64,000 nt of DNA, taken from assembly GCA_021292105.1 (NCBI GenBank), contig CM037869.1, positions 31,001,508 through 31,065,507 on the forward strand. The letters run 5' to 3'. Within the stretch, counting starts at the first letter, position 1; each line of letters begins with the position of its first letter. Origin of the DNA: Anadara kagoshimensis (lineage: Eukaryota; Mollusca; Bivalvia; Arcoida; Arcidae). The notes below the pieces were generated by a model, which saw only the letters and a list, made by a program, of their open reading frames with translations, was not told the origin of the DNA and did no database searches. Shown one piece after another: positions 1-10,651 of this stretch. Position numbers and translations under genes: made by a program.

Positions 1-573
1 TTTCGATCTATATGTGTCGCTGTCTAACCATCTAGCCATTATTGACAAATTGACAAAATGTCGTGATTATTTCCTAGAATGACTATTAAATTACCCAAGC
101 ATTGATTTCGGGTTACATCTTGCTATCAGGAACCCTTAAGGGCATTCATTCTTAACGTTTTCTGTTGATATAAGATAAATCATTTCACCCGTAAACTATT
201 TACCAAAAGGTGTACTATTAAAATATATTTCACATTAAAAGATATATTTCACTGCTTACAAGTCTCCTTACACGTATGCATTTGATACGTTTTCAACCAT
301 AGTGGAGTAGACGGTATTATGCTTATATTATATAAAGAGGATTTTGATGGTTTAAAGCGCGGTAACTGAGTAAGAAACTGACGGCCTAGATAGAAGTATG
401 AGAATATTTGACTGGCACATAAACTAATATTTACCAACTCAACAATATTAAAAAATTCCGGGCCGGTTTCATCTCACTGTAGTTACCGTGTTTCAAACTA
501 AACATCAATATGCAAAAAATAAAGATCACAATATCACATGACCTAGCCAGTTGTATTTCTTATTGACTACAAG

Positions 574-711
574 GATGTCCACAGGGCCGTTATGGAAATG
601 GTGACTGTAATTTGTACTGCAGTGTTGGCTGTCTTAACTCTATATGTGGTCCAGATAATGGACGCTGTAACTGTAGCAGAGATTAGAGAGGGGACAAATG
701 TGACGAGTTTT
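574..711 (+). pseudogene. EGF-like exon of receptor copy A, with in-frame TAG
   Basis: A 138-base exon-like block starts after an AG and ends at a good donor (GTAAGT at 712), so it is phase 1-1 like the receptor exons downstream. It reads GCPQGRYGNGDCNLYC and continues with the Cys spacing of an EGF-like repeat, ending RGDKCDEF. It is clearly paralogous to the exon at 15449-15589, which begins GCPQGRYGWGHC. A TAG at 684-686 sits where the paralogue has Trp, so one TGG-to-TAG change would explain it. No membrane or tail exon of this copy lies between here and the next signal-peptide exon at 6704. I infer a decayed or truncated upstream paralogue whose other exons lie left of the window. Confidence 0.7.
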
Positions 712-982
712 GTAAGTTTTTATTTAAATATTTTCTGATTCTCGGATTTTTACAAAATGGTGCAGAAAAAATAGAATTTTGTCTAGTTTTTAAATAGACA
801 AAGCAGTTGATAATCAAATTGAAAAATTAGAAAACGAACACTTTTTATTGAACATTAAAAAAGCAAGTTATGTATGAATGCGCTAAGACTTCTTTAGTTA
901 CCACCATCATAGCACCCGCCGAAGACCTGCATCTGACCGCAATGTTTGAATTTAGGACAGTCTCTAACTTATTTAAGCTATA

Positions 983-1124
983 AACTCTGTTTGTAATCGA
1001 TCTATGATGGTTTAGATCGAATGGCTCTCGCGCTAATTTGTCATAAACCGCTTCTGGGTCTCGCGCTAATTTGTCATAAACCGAAGCGGTTTTAAACTAT
1101 CATAGATCGATTACAAACAAAGTT
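983..1124. mobile_element. Short TIR element (MITE-like)
   Basis: Inverted repeats of about 32 bases (983-1014 and 1093-1124) match at all but two positions; the core is TTTGTAATCGATCTATGAT. Between them a block with CTCGCGCTAATTTGTCATAA occurs twice in direct orientation. There is no coding capacity. The element lies directly upstream of the long satellite. Superfamily and target duplication were not determined. Confidence 0.7.
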
Positions 1125-1182
1125 AAATGCTAATATTTACAATCCGTTGCTTACAACTTACAAAGTTTTAGTATGTGCATGC

Positions 1183-4100
1183 GCCTATGACCTTGACCTA
1201 TGAACCTATAGCCTTCATTCATATGCCAAAATGATCGTTAGTCCAATACCGACAGTATTCCAATATACATGTCAATACAAAAAGTGTATAGTTTTTGAGA
1301 TAATTAACTATTTCAGCATTCATTTGCATCTATCACCTTGACCTTCATTCATATATCAAAATAATCGTTGTGCAAATGCCTAAAATATCCTAATATACAT
1401 GCCTATACAAAAAGATTACAGTTTTTTTTTAGATAATTAACCATTTAAATATTCGTTTGCGTCTATGACCTTGACCTTTGAAACTATGACCTTCGTTTTT
1501 ATATCAAAATGATCGGTGTAAAAATGCCTACAAGAATCTAATATACATACACAAAGTTTATAGTTTTTGTGATAATCAACCATTTAAGTATTCATTTCCG
1601 TCTATCACCTTGACCTTTGAACGTTTAACCTTTATTCATATATCAAAATGATCGTTAGGCCAATACCTACAATATTCTAATATACATGTCTATACAAAAA
1701 CTGTATAGTTCTTTTTAGATAATTAACAATTTATGTATTCGTTTGCGTCTATGACTTTGACATATGAACCTATGATACTTCATACTTCAAAATGATCGTT
1801 TGGTAAATACATACAATTTTCTAATATACATCCTTTTACAAAAAGTTTATAGATTTTAAGATAATTAAACATTTAAGTATTCATTCGCGTCCATGACCTT
1901 CAAAATTGAACCTATGACATTTATTCATATACCAAAATGATCGCTAGGCTAATACCTACAAGATTCTAATATACATGCCTATACAAAAAGTTTATAGTTT
2001 TTGAGATAATTAACCATTTAAGTATTCGTTTACATCTATCACATTGAATTTTGAACCTATGAACTTCATTCATATATCAAAATAATCGGTGTGCAAACGC
2101 CTAAAATATTCTAATATGCATGCCTATACAAAAAGCTTATAGTTTTTTGAGATAATTAATCATTTGAGTATTTGTTTGCATCTATGACCTTGATCTTTAA
2201 GCCTATGACCTTCATTCATATATCAAAATGAGCGTTGTGCAAATGCCTACAATATTCTGATATACATCCCTATACGAAAAGTTTATAGTTTTTCAGATAA
2301 ATTATCATTTTAGTATTTGTTTGCGTCTATTACCTTCACCTTTGAAACTATGGCCTTCGTTTTTATATCAAAATGATCGGTGTGCAAATGCCTACAACAT
2401 TTTATTATACATACAAACGTTTATAGTTTTTGTGATAATCAACCATTTATTTATTCGTTTCCGTCTATCACCATGACCTTTGAACCTTTGACCTTTATTC
2501 ATATATCAAAATAATTGTTAGGCCAATACATACAATATTCTGGTATACATGTCTATACAAAAAGTTTATAGTTTTTAAGACCATTTAAGTATTCGTTCGC
2601 GTCCATGACCTTGAAAATTGAACCTATGATATTTATTCATATAATAAAATGATCGATAGGCTAATACTAACAATATTCTAATATACATGCCTATACAAAA
2701 AGTTTATATTTTTTTGAGATAATTAACCATTTAAGTATTCGTTTGCATCTATCACATTGAATTTTGAACCTATGACCTTCATTCATATATCAAAATGATC
2801 GTTGTGCAAATGCATACAATATTCTAATATACATGCCTATACAAAAAATTTATCGTTTTAGATAATTAATCATTTGAGTATTTGTTTGCATCTATGACCT
2901 TGATCTTTAAGCCTATGACCTTCATTCATATATCAAAATGAGCGCTGTGCAAATGCCTACACTATTCTGATATACATCCCTATACAAAAAGTTTATAGTT
3001 TTTGAGATAAATAATCATTTAAGTATTTGTTTGCGTCTATGACCTTGACCTTTGAAACTATGACCTTCGTTTTTAAATTAAAATGAGCGTTGTGCAAATG
3101 CCTACAATATTCTGATATATAGCCCTATACAAAAAGTTTATAGTTTTTGACATGATAGTCATTTAAGTATTTGTTTGCGTCTATGACCTTGACCTTTGAA
3201 ACTATGTCCTCCATTCATATATCAAAACGATCGTTGTGCAAATGCTTACAATATTCTGATATACATGTCTATACAAATAGTTTATACTTTTTAGATAATT
3301 AACCATTTAAGTATTATTTTGCATCTGTCACCTTGACCTTTGAAGCTATGACCTTCATTCATATATCAAATTGATCGTTGTGCAAATACCTACAATATTA
3401 CAATATAAATGTGTAAAAATTATTTTATAGTTTTTGAGATAATTAATCATTTAAGTATTCGTTCGCGTCTACTACCTTGAAAATTGAACCTATGACCTTA
3501 ATTCATATACCAAATGATCGTTAGGTTAATACCTACAATATTCTAATATACATGCCTATACGAAAAGTTTACAGTTATTGAGAAAATTAACCATTTAAGT
3601 ACTCGTTTGCATCTATCACCTTGATCTTTGAGCCTATGACCTTCATTCATATATCTAAATGATCGTTGTGCAAATGCCTACAATATTCTGATATACATCC
3701 CTATAAAAAGTTTATAGTTTTTGAGATAATCAACCATTTAAGTATTCGTTTCTGTCTGTGAACTTGACCTTTGAACCTATGGCCTTCACTCATAAAGCAA
3801 AGTGATCGTGCGGCCAATACCTACAATATTCTAATATACATACCTTTACAAAAAGTTTATAGTTTTTGAGATAATTAACCATTTATGTAATCGTTTGCGT
3901 CTATGACCTTGACTTTTGAAGCTATGCCCTTCATTCATATATCAAAATGATTGTTGTTCAAATGCCTAGAATATACTAATATACATGCCGATACAAAAGT
4001 TTATAGTTTATGAGATAATTAACCATTTAAATATTCGTATGCATCTATGACCTTGACTTTTGAACCTATGACCGTCATTCATATACCATAATGATCGTTA

Positions 4101-4890
4101 GGCAAATACCTACACTATTCCAATACATATGTCTATACAAAAAGTTTACAGTTTTTGAGATAATTAACAATTTCAGTGTTCGTTTACATCTATGACCTTG
4201 ACCTTTGTATCTATGACCTTCAGTCATATATCAAAATGATCGTTATGCCAATACCTACACTATTCCAATACACATGTCTATACAAAAAGTTTACAGTTTT
4301 TGAGATAATTAACAATTTGAGTATTCGTTTGCATCTATGACCTTGACCTTTGTATCTATGACCTTCAGTCATATATCAAAATGATCGTTAGGCCAATGCC
4401 TATTATATTACAATATACATGTCGATACGAAAATTTTATAGTTTTTGAGATAATTAACCATTTCAGTATTCGTTTGCGTCTATGACCTTTACCTTTAAAC
4501 CTATGACCTTCATTTATATACCAAAATGATCGCTGTGCAAATGTCAATAATATTCTAATATACATTCCTTTACAAAAAGTTTATAGTTTTTAAGTTATAT
4601 AACTATTTTAATATTCGTTCGCGTCTATGACCTTGACCTTAGAACCTATGACCTTCACTCAAATATCAAAACGATCGATAGGCCAATACCTACAATATTC
4701 CAATACACATGCCTATACAAAAATTTTATAGGTTTTTAGATAATTAACCATTTCTGTATTCGTTTGCATCTGACATCTTGACCTTTGAATCTATGACTTT
4801 TACTCATATACCAAAATGATCGCAGTGCAAATGCCTACAATATTCTAATATACATGCCTATATAAAATAATTATAGTTTTCAAGATATAT
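1183..4890. repeat. ~145-bp satellite array, about 25 units
   Basis: Monomers of about 143-145 bases run head to tail. Landmarks are CTAATATACATGCCTATAC, AGTTTTTGAGATAATTAACC, a TGACCTTGACCTTTGA block and TCATATATCAAAATGATCG. Two monomer types can be told apart, one reading GTGCAAATGCC and the other AGGCCAATACC. A multi-monomer block near 1455-2330 is repeated in shortened form near 2330-3010. The same monomer occurs six times at 60780-61575 inside a bounded element, so this array is probably the expanded core of a related element rather than a centromeric satellite. No coding sequence was seen. Confidence 0.9.
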
Positions 4891-5285
4891 TGACAAATAC
4901 ATTAATTTTAGCAATTTCCCCCTAAAGTACCTTGCCATTTCCCCATTTTAGCCCCCGCAATTGCGATTTATGCAAATCTTAAACTAAGTGCCATAAGTAT
5001 GCTTCACTTGAAATATCGAAGCTTTATCCATTGTAGGTTTAGAGGAGATGATTTTTTTTTAAATTAAAATTTTCCCCTTTATGGGGCCCAAAGGGGACAT
5101 AATCCTTTAATTTGTGCAAATCTGAAAGCCCCTCACCCAGACTTCATTACTGACAAATATCATCAAATTTGGCTCTGTAGTTTTGGAGGAGTTGATTCAA
5201 ATCTGAAACGTTTACACACGACGCACCACGGACGAAGATATAGCATGATTTTAGCAGAAAAGCTAAGCTTTACTAGCTTTTTTGT
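4890..5285 (+). repeat. Non-repetitive tail of the satellite-bearing element
   Basis: The array gives way to unique sequence with short CCCC-rich patches, then GTAGTTTTGGAGGAGTTGA and GACGCACCACGGACGA, ending in AGCAGAAAAGCTAAGC. The order of motifs parallels the 3' part of the element at 60668-62135 (AGTTTTAGAGGAGAAG then GACGACGCACG). I infer the 3' end of a second element of the same general class but a different subfamily. The 5' end was not located. Confidence 0.5.
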
Positions 5286-6490
5286 TTAGATTTTGTGTCT
5301 ATAATAACATGTCAAATTTTAAATGCTTCAAATAAGTTATGGATGTCCGTGTATAATACTGTGTTTGTATCGCTATAAATGAGTGAACGGAAATCTTACG
5401 ATATGTATTTCAATACGAAGTCATAGATTAAAGTTCAAAACTGATAATATCTACTAGACGTATATTTGTTCCTTTTCAAAACAATGTACGTATATATCAT
5501 TGTTTGTAATATCTGCATGTAATTTAACCTCTATTCTATGTAATCTGTGAACTGTATAGATAGACAAAATCATAAATAGAGAAGCGTCTAATCACGTTAA
5601 AAAGAATAATAACCTATTACCCATGAATTAGTCAACCGTTTTATTATTTTGAACCAGTTATATATTAATAAGTTATATATTAACTTTATTATTGCATTTA
5701 TACTGGTCGTCTCTAAAATGGTGTGTTGTTTTTGTTGTTCTGTGGGATGTATATTACAGGTAGGTTTTAATGAAAATCACTAAATTATATCTGTTGTCTA
5801 CACGATTTATGCAATTTGATATTCCATTTTTGATATAAAGTGTCAAATTTAATAATCATTATTTTCGTGAGTGTTAAAATCATTTCTTTATTCAAAAACA
5901 TTATTAACTGACAAAAGATTATGTTCTATTTTCAGATTTCCATGTACACAATTTAAATGTTCAGTTTTTATGTTAAAGAACTTTAATTGTGTTAGAAGAA
6001 AATCCTTATATTTTAGAATTGTATAGCTTTTCAGTAATACATGTAAATTTAAAAAGTTTAAAAAGAAGCATTTATTTATAGAAAATTGTTCATTCATGAC
6101 GTATATTAGAATTACAAATTTTAATAAATAATCAAAATTAAATATACTAATCTATGTCCTAATCAAAATCAAGAGGCGATTTAAAAACTTGAAATATCAG
6201 ATTTAACACGTGAACTTCACCAGTGAATTAAGGAATATATCTCTTTCAAACAAATACTTCTTGTCCCGCATATTGAAAAATATTAAAATCAGCATTAGAA
6301 GAAGTTTGTAAACCGAAAGTCCAAAATTAACCCCGATTAGGAAATCCTATTCGACAAGAGGTCTGGTAATACACATATATAGGTATAGATTATAAGTTTA
6401 GGACTGTACTGCTTGTTTATGTCTATTTAATTGTTATGAAAAATTCTAATTATAAATGGTTTCATTTTATGTAATTCTCCGTAATTATAA
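5286..6490. other. Gene-free stretch upstream of copy B
   Basis: AT-rich sequence with no supported exon. It contains a minus-strand fragment of the ~290-bp dispersed repeat at about 6137-6235, recognisable by its reversed order (CTAATCTATGTCC, then AACACGTGAACTTCACCAG). A promoter or 5' noncoding exon for copy B probably lies here, since the signal-peptide exon is preceded by an acceptor-like AG. I could not identify one. Confidence 0.4.
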
Positions 6491-6492
6491 AG

Positions 6493-6675
6493 TACAGTCC
6501 AACCTGCCTTAAAGGCCAACACTATATAAGGACCACCTGCTTATAAAGACCAGCAGAATTGTAAACCAATTGTTACTTATTCATATTATTTGAACCTGTA
6601 TATAAAGGTCACCTGCCAGAAAGGCAACTTTTACTCGTTCCCTTAAGTGGCCTTTGTAGACAGGTTTGACCGTAT
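6493..6675. mobile_element. ~180-bp palindromic MITE, TACAGTCnAACCTG family
   Basis: Begins TACAGTCCAACCTGCC and ends CAGGTTTGACCGTA, with imperfect inverted arms containing AAAGGCC and TATAAGGACCACC. Related copies lie at 9695-9866 (interrupted, continuing at 14210), 19461-19580 (partial) and 44454-44628 (most complete). It ends about 30 bases before the signal-peptide exon of copy B. Non-autonomous; superfamily not assigned. Confidence 0.7.
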
Positions 6676-6703
6676 ACTACTTCCATATGTCATTTATCCA
6701 CAG

Positions 6704-6789
6704 ATCTATGATAATGGGATCCAGTTTATTTCCATACATAGCATCAATGATACTACTATGCCATCAAGTACCACTTATAGAATCTGCGG
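6704..6789 (+). CDS. Copy B exon 1: start codon and signal peptide
   Basis: The exon follows TTTATCCACAG and ends before GTGAGT. The ATG at 6708 opens MIMGSSLFPYIASMILLCHQ, with a short polar start, a hydrophobic core and a polar end: a typical secretory signal. A second ATG two codons on could also serve. The exon ends in phase 1. The exon at 47720-47811 is a clear paralogue sharing the PLIES ending. The conserved AG just before both start codons suggests an upstream 5' noncoding exon. Confidence 0.8.
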
Positions 6790-7866
6790 GTGAGTTATTT
6801 ATGTTTTGTTAAAAAAAAATAATTTTAACATAACATATGCACTTGTCAACAGTCATTTTCAATGCACCTAGAACTCGAAAAAAAACAAGTCATTAGTAGA
6901 AGCATTCAAACAAGACTAGACAACAAATTAATCATATAATGAGACCAGGAATAATACAACTCTGGACGAGGTCGAACATTAAATTAGATAAATAAAATTT
7001 GTTTTAAATAGGCTATATCAGCTACTTGATTCGAAAATCAAAGAAATCGTTTATTGCTCTATGTATTTGGCTCCCTATTGTTAACATTATGTCTACATGT
7101 TTAGATATATCAGCTTGAATTTGAGTGAGATTAACCTACCTATAGCTACAGCAAATGAAACTAGAAGCAAATGCTTACATTAAGGACAATATGAACAAGA
7201 TGTATTGAGACTCCTCATTAACGAAAAATAACGCAAATATTTGTTCACGCCGTGCATAACGTCAGTGTCCACTTGCACCACTTAACCTTAATATAAGTGA
7301 CTTGACTAGGGCATAAAACACTATGACTCTACTTCATTCATATTGTTCATTGCTTTATTTATAACACAAAAATGCTTGTAATTGTCTGAAGACTTCCTCT
7401 TTCCCGGATCAACTCTATCTGAAGATAGTCACCTCAACAAAACGCAGTACTTAGTTTTCTACAGCAAAGGATAGATTGTCACATATACATTTTATATACA
7501 TCACCATATGATCACATTATTGGTAACATCTTTATGAAAAAGCTATTCATAGAAAAACATAAAAATAAATTATTTTATTATTGATCATTTTAAATTGTCA
7601 AGAAACATGTGTTTAATATAGAAGTTCTATATCAAGGCATAGATAATTGTTTCATATTATAAAAAACCTTCAAAGTTTAGGGCCAATTTCTGGTATACAC
7701 GTAGAATGCAGAAAAACTCCAACAACAATGTATAGTAACCATATGCAGCAGACTGAATTATGTTTTCGAATGAACAAACATTTTTTTATCTGATGTAGTA
7801 AATGTTTCAGGTGATAGTTCTAAGATTGTGCCATTAATAAATGTTAAATCTTTTATTTCGTTGCAG

Positions 7867-8070
7867 TTAACCTTGCCTATAAGAAAAGCACGACCCAGAG
7901 TTCGATTTATGACCCTGTACACTCACCTTCAAATGCAGTTGATGAAAAAAATCACAATTGTGCTTTTTACGGGTATACGAATACACAAGACGGAACATAT
8001 GAATGGGTGCAAGTAGACTTAGGGGCAGTATACGAAATAAAGGCGGTACAAGTAATCAACAGAAAAGACT
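7867..8070 (+). CDS. Copy B exon 2: first half of FTP domain 1
   Basis: With the G carried from exon 1 it begins VNLAYKKSTTQSSIYDP and contains SNAVDEK, EWVQVDLG and AVQVINRKD. These are the standard N-terminal signatures of the fucolectin/tachylectin-4/pentraxin-1 (F5/8C-like) fold: NLA..K...QSS, A.D, W.VDLG, I.NR.D. Length 204 bases, phase 1 to 1, donor GTAAAT. The His that normally precedes the Trp in sugar-binding F-type lectins (CxHT) reads YT here, while Arg and Asp of RxD are kept. An extracellular binding module; the ligand cannot be read from the sequence. Confidence 0.85.
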
Positions 8071-8729
8071 GTAAATAGTATTCATTTATATCTTTATAAT
8101 TGTATTGGCCATATAACATAAAACAAATTAATGTAACGTACAAATAACACAGTTTTAAACCTACAGACATGGCAATGAAATGCAAAGATCTTGCTTTTTG
8201 TGTACATTTTTGATATTTACTTATCATCAGTAAAACTTCATTAAACAAAACATTAGACCAGTAATTATCTGTGTTATATTTTAGCGACATTAAAAAAATT
8301 CATATGGTGTATTAGTTTTTTTATCATGATCTATATTATCTGCAAATAATTATTATTCTGTTGACATTGTTTTATGTAACTGAACTGAAGAGACATCCCT
8401 ATTTTCGTTCATATACAATTTGCAAAAGCAAAATGTAAAATGATACGTTTGCTATAAAGCTTCAAATGCAGCCTTTGTTAGTTGACATAATTGAGTTGCA
8501 AGACCAAATATGACGTATGGCTTTATTTGTAAGACGTATCGTTTATTTCAAGTACTCATATGTAACAGTAATTTATTTTTCGTTCTTGTTCAACGCTAAT
8601 CGATAATTACACTTTTTACACGACACAGGAAGTAAAACACATGGATTTAAGGCACAGAAACGGACTCTTTTGTGTTGACTTGCCTAAAAACGAATACTCA
8701 AATAAGTCCTTGTAATCAAATACCTACAT

Positions 8730-8766
<37 letters not shown>

Positions 8767-9409
8767 GCGCGCGCGCGCGTGCGCGCACTATAATAAACCA
8801 AAACCCGGACAAAACTGAAAAGGAATGTATACAAGTACAATCGAAAATGATAAAAAAGTTAAAAGTTGGTAAATATTGAAAAACGATTTTATTATTTATA
8901 TTGAAAACAAGACTCTATATTTTTAATTTTCTTGGTTACTTGATAAAGGGAATAATCTAACTTGACTTTACTAACGTAACTCTTTTTACTTTCGAATAGT
9001 TACTTGAATAACAACCCCACCCCTTATCAAAAACGTGTCCTACTACAAAATCAAATCTTGATTTACCCCTAGAATGATCAAATAATATACAATTGTGTAT
9101 ATGTGTATATATCATATGTATGTAAAATACCAGTTAAGTGATTCCAGCGGTCTCATTCCTAACACTTGATCATCTCACATTCAATGTCTGGGATAATAGA
9201 AAACAAATTACAAAAAAAATCAAATATCTACCTTGCAATCCTCACTGTTCCAGGTTCGCCCAAAATTGATACCTTTTGTATATCGTTGTCAATATGCATT
9301 TTTCCTGTCGTGTGTATCTATTATATAATTTCATATTTCACGCAACCATTTCGTTTCCTTTATTGCAATGGCTTTAACAACAGATTAAATATTCAAATAG
9401 CGTTATCGT
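8071..9409. other. Intron 2, left part, with AC/GC microsatellite
   Basis: No exon recognised. An (AC)n tract followed by (GC)n lies at about 8731-8788. The rest is AT-rich sequence without repeats that I recognise. Confidence 0.5.
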
Positions 9410-9661
9410 TTTAAATGTCGCTTTGAATAATTAGATGTTCTTGTGCACTCAATGATTTGACAAAAATAATTAAATGAATAAGACTAGAACAATATTGTGA
9501 TGGTACGTATCAATAACAATACATTTACAAAAATGTTTTAAATGACGCTTTGAATAATTAGATGTTCTTGTGCACTCAATGATTTGACAAAAATAATTAA
9601 ATGAATAAGACTAGAACAATATTGTGATGGTACGTATCAATAACAATACATTTACAAAATC
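9410..9661. repeat. 126-bp tandem duplication
   Basis: Two adjacent copies (about 9410-9535 and 9536-9661) are almost identical. Each contains CGCTTTGAATAATTAGATG and ends CAATACATTTACAAAA. The near-identity points to a recent event. Non-coding, within intron 2 of copy B. Confidence 0.9.
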
Positions 9662-9694
9662 ATTAATAATGCAAAACTTATAAAACGCATTATA

Positions 9695-9866
9695 ATACAG
9701 CCCATCCTGTCTTAAAGGCCACCTCAATATATAAGGACCATCTTCTAATAAAGACCAGTAGGATTGTTTCTGTATTGTTCTGTATTTATATTATTTGCAT
9801 CTGTATATAAATGTCACTTGCAACGAAATTCCACCTGTATTGGTTCCCTTTGATGGCCTTTATAAA
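9695..9866. mobile_element. MITE (TACAGTCnAACCTG family), left part, split by an insertion
   Basis: Starts ATACAGCCCATCCTGTC and runs to GGCCTTTATAAA, where the element at 9867 interrupts it. The missing end (AAACAGGTTTGATTATAATT) resumes at 14210. Comparison with the uninterrupted copy at 6493-6675, whose end reads GGCCTTTGTAGACAGGTTTG, supports the split. Confidence 0.8.
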
Positions 9867-10583
9867 CAGTAGGAACGCCAACCCGCTTTTTTCCGAGAAT
9901 TGTGTTTCGGTTTTACAATTTTTTATCCTTCCGCCGATTTGAAAATTGGGATTACTTTTTGACAAAAAAAGTGCCCAGTCTTTAAACTAACGATATAACA
10001 TTATTAAGCATAGTTGAGCATTGTGTACCAATAAGTTATATGTCGGAATTACCAATATTTTGACATTTGCGTTCAAATTTGGGATACAATATTATTATCC
10101 ACAAAAAATATACAAATTCTTGACGCTAATTGATGTCACGTCAGAAACACCAGGAATTTTTTGTCAATCTTCAAAACTTGGACACTTTTTGTGTAAAGAA
10201 AATTATCGCTCGATATGTTGTACAACATACAATAGCACATCCCAAATTAAATTAAACCTAAAATCTTTCTGGTGCATCAGGTGTTAATACCTTAATAAAG
10301 CGAAAATCTGGATGGTACATTTAGTTGTCAATGTAAACAAACATGGCTGCCCCCGCGATGATTGATGTACCAATGTCAAGTTGGAAATGACATGACAAGT
10401 TGAAATTATATCCACGCGATACCGGTTCGGAGAATCAATAAGTCGCATGTTTAAATCACCATGTTTCACAAGTTTTCAATTAAAATCCTTTGATAAAGTA
10501 ATATAATCCAAACCCTGATCGGTTGCCTGAATGGCAAAACCTGCATGCATACGCTATCAGGAGTTGTCTCTCTTTAATTGCAT

Positions 10584-10651
<68 letters not shown>

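Noticed and set aside
1-573. Upstream exon of copy A
   Set aside because: No EGF or FTP signature or convincing splice pair seen before 574.
4365-4565. Minus-strand frame in the satellite
   Set aside because: Lies within a tandem array whose other monomers do not keep the frame.
7967-8290. 107-codon minus-strand frame
   Set aside because: Overlaps the FTP exon on the opposite strand and the adjoining intron; the FTP exon has splice sites and family signatures.
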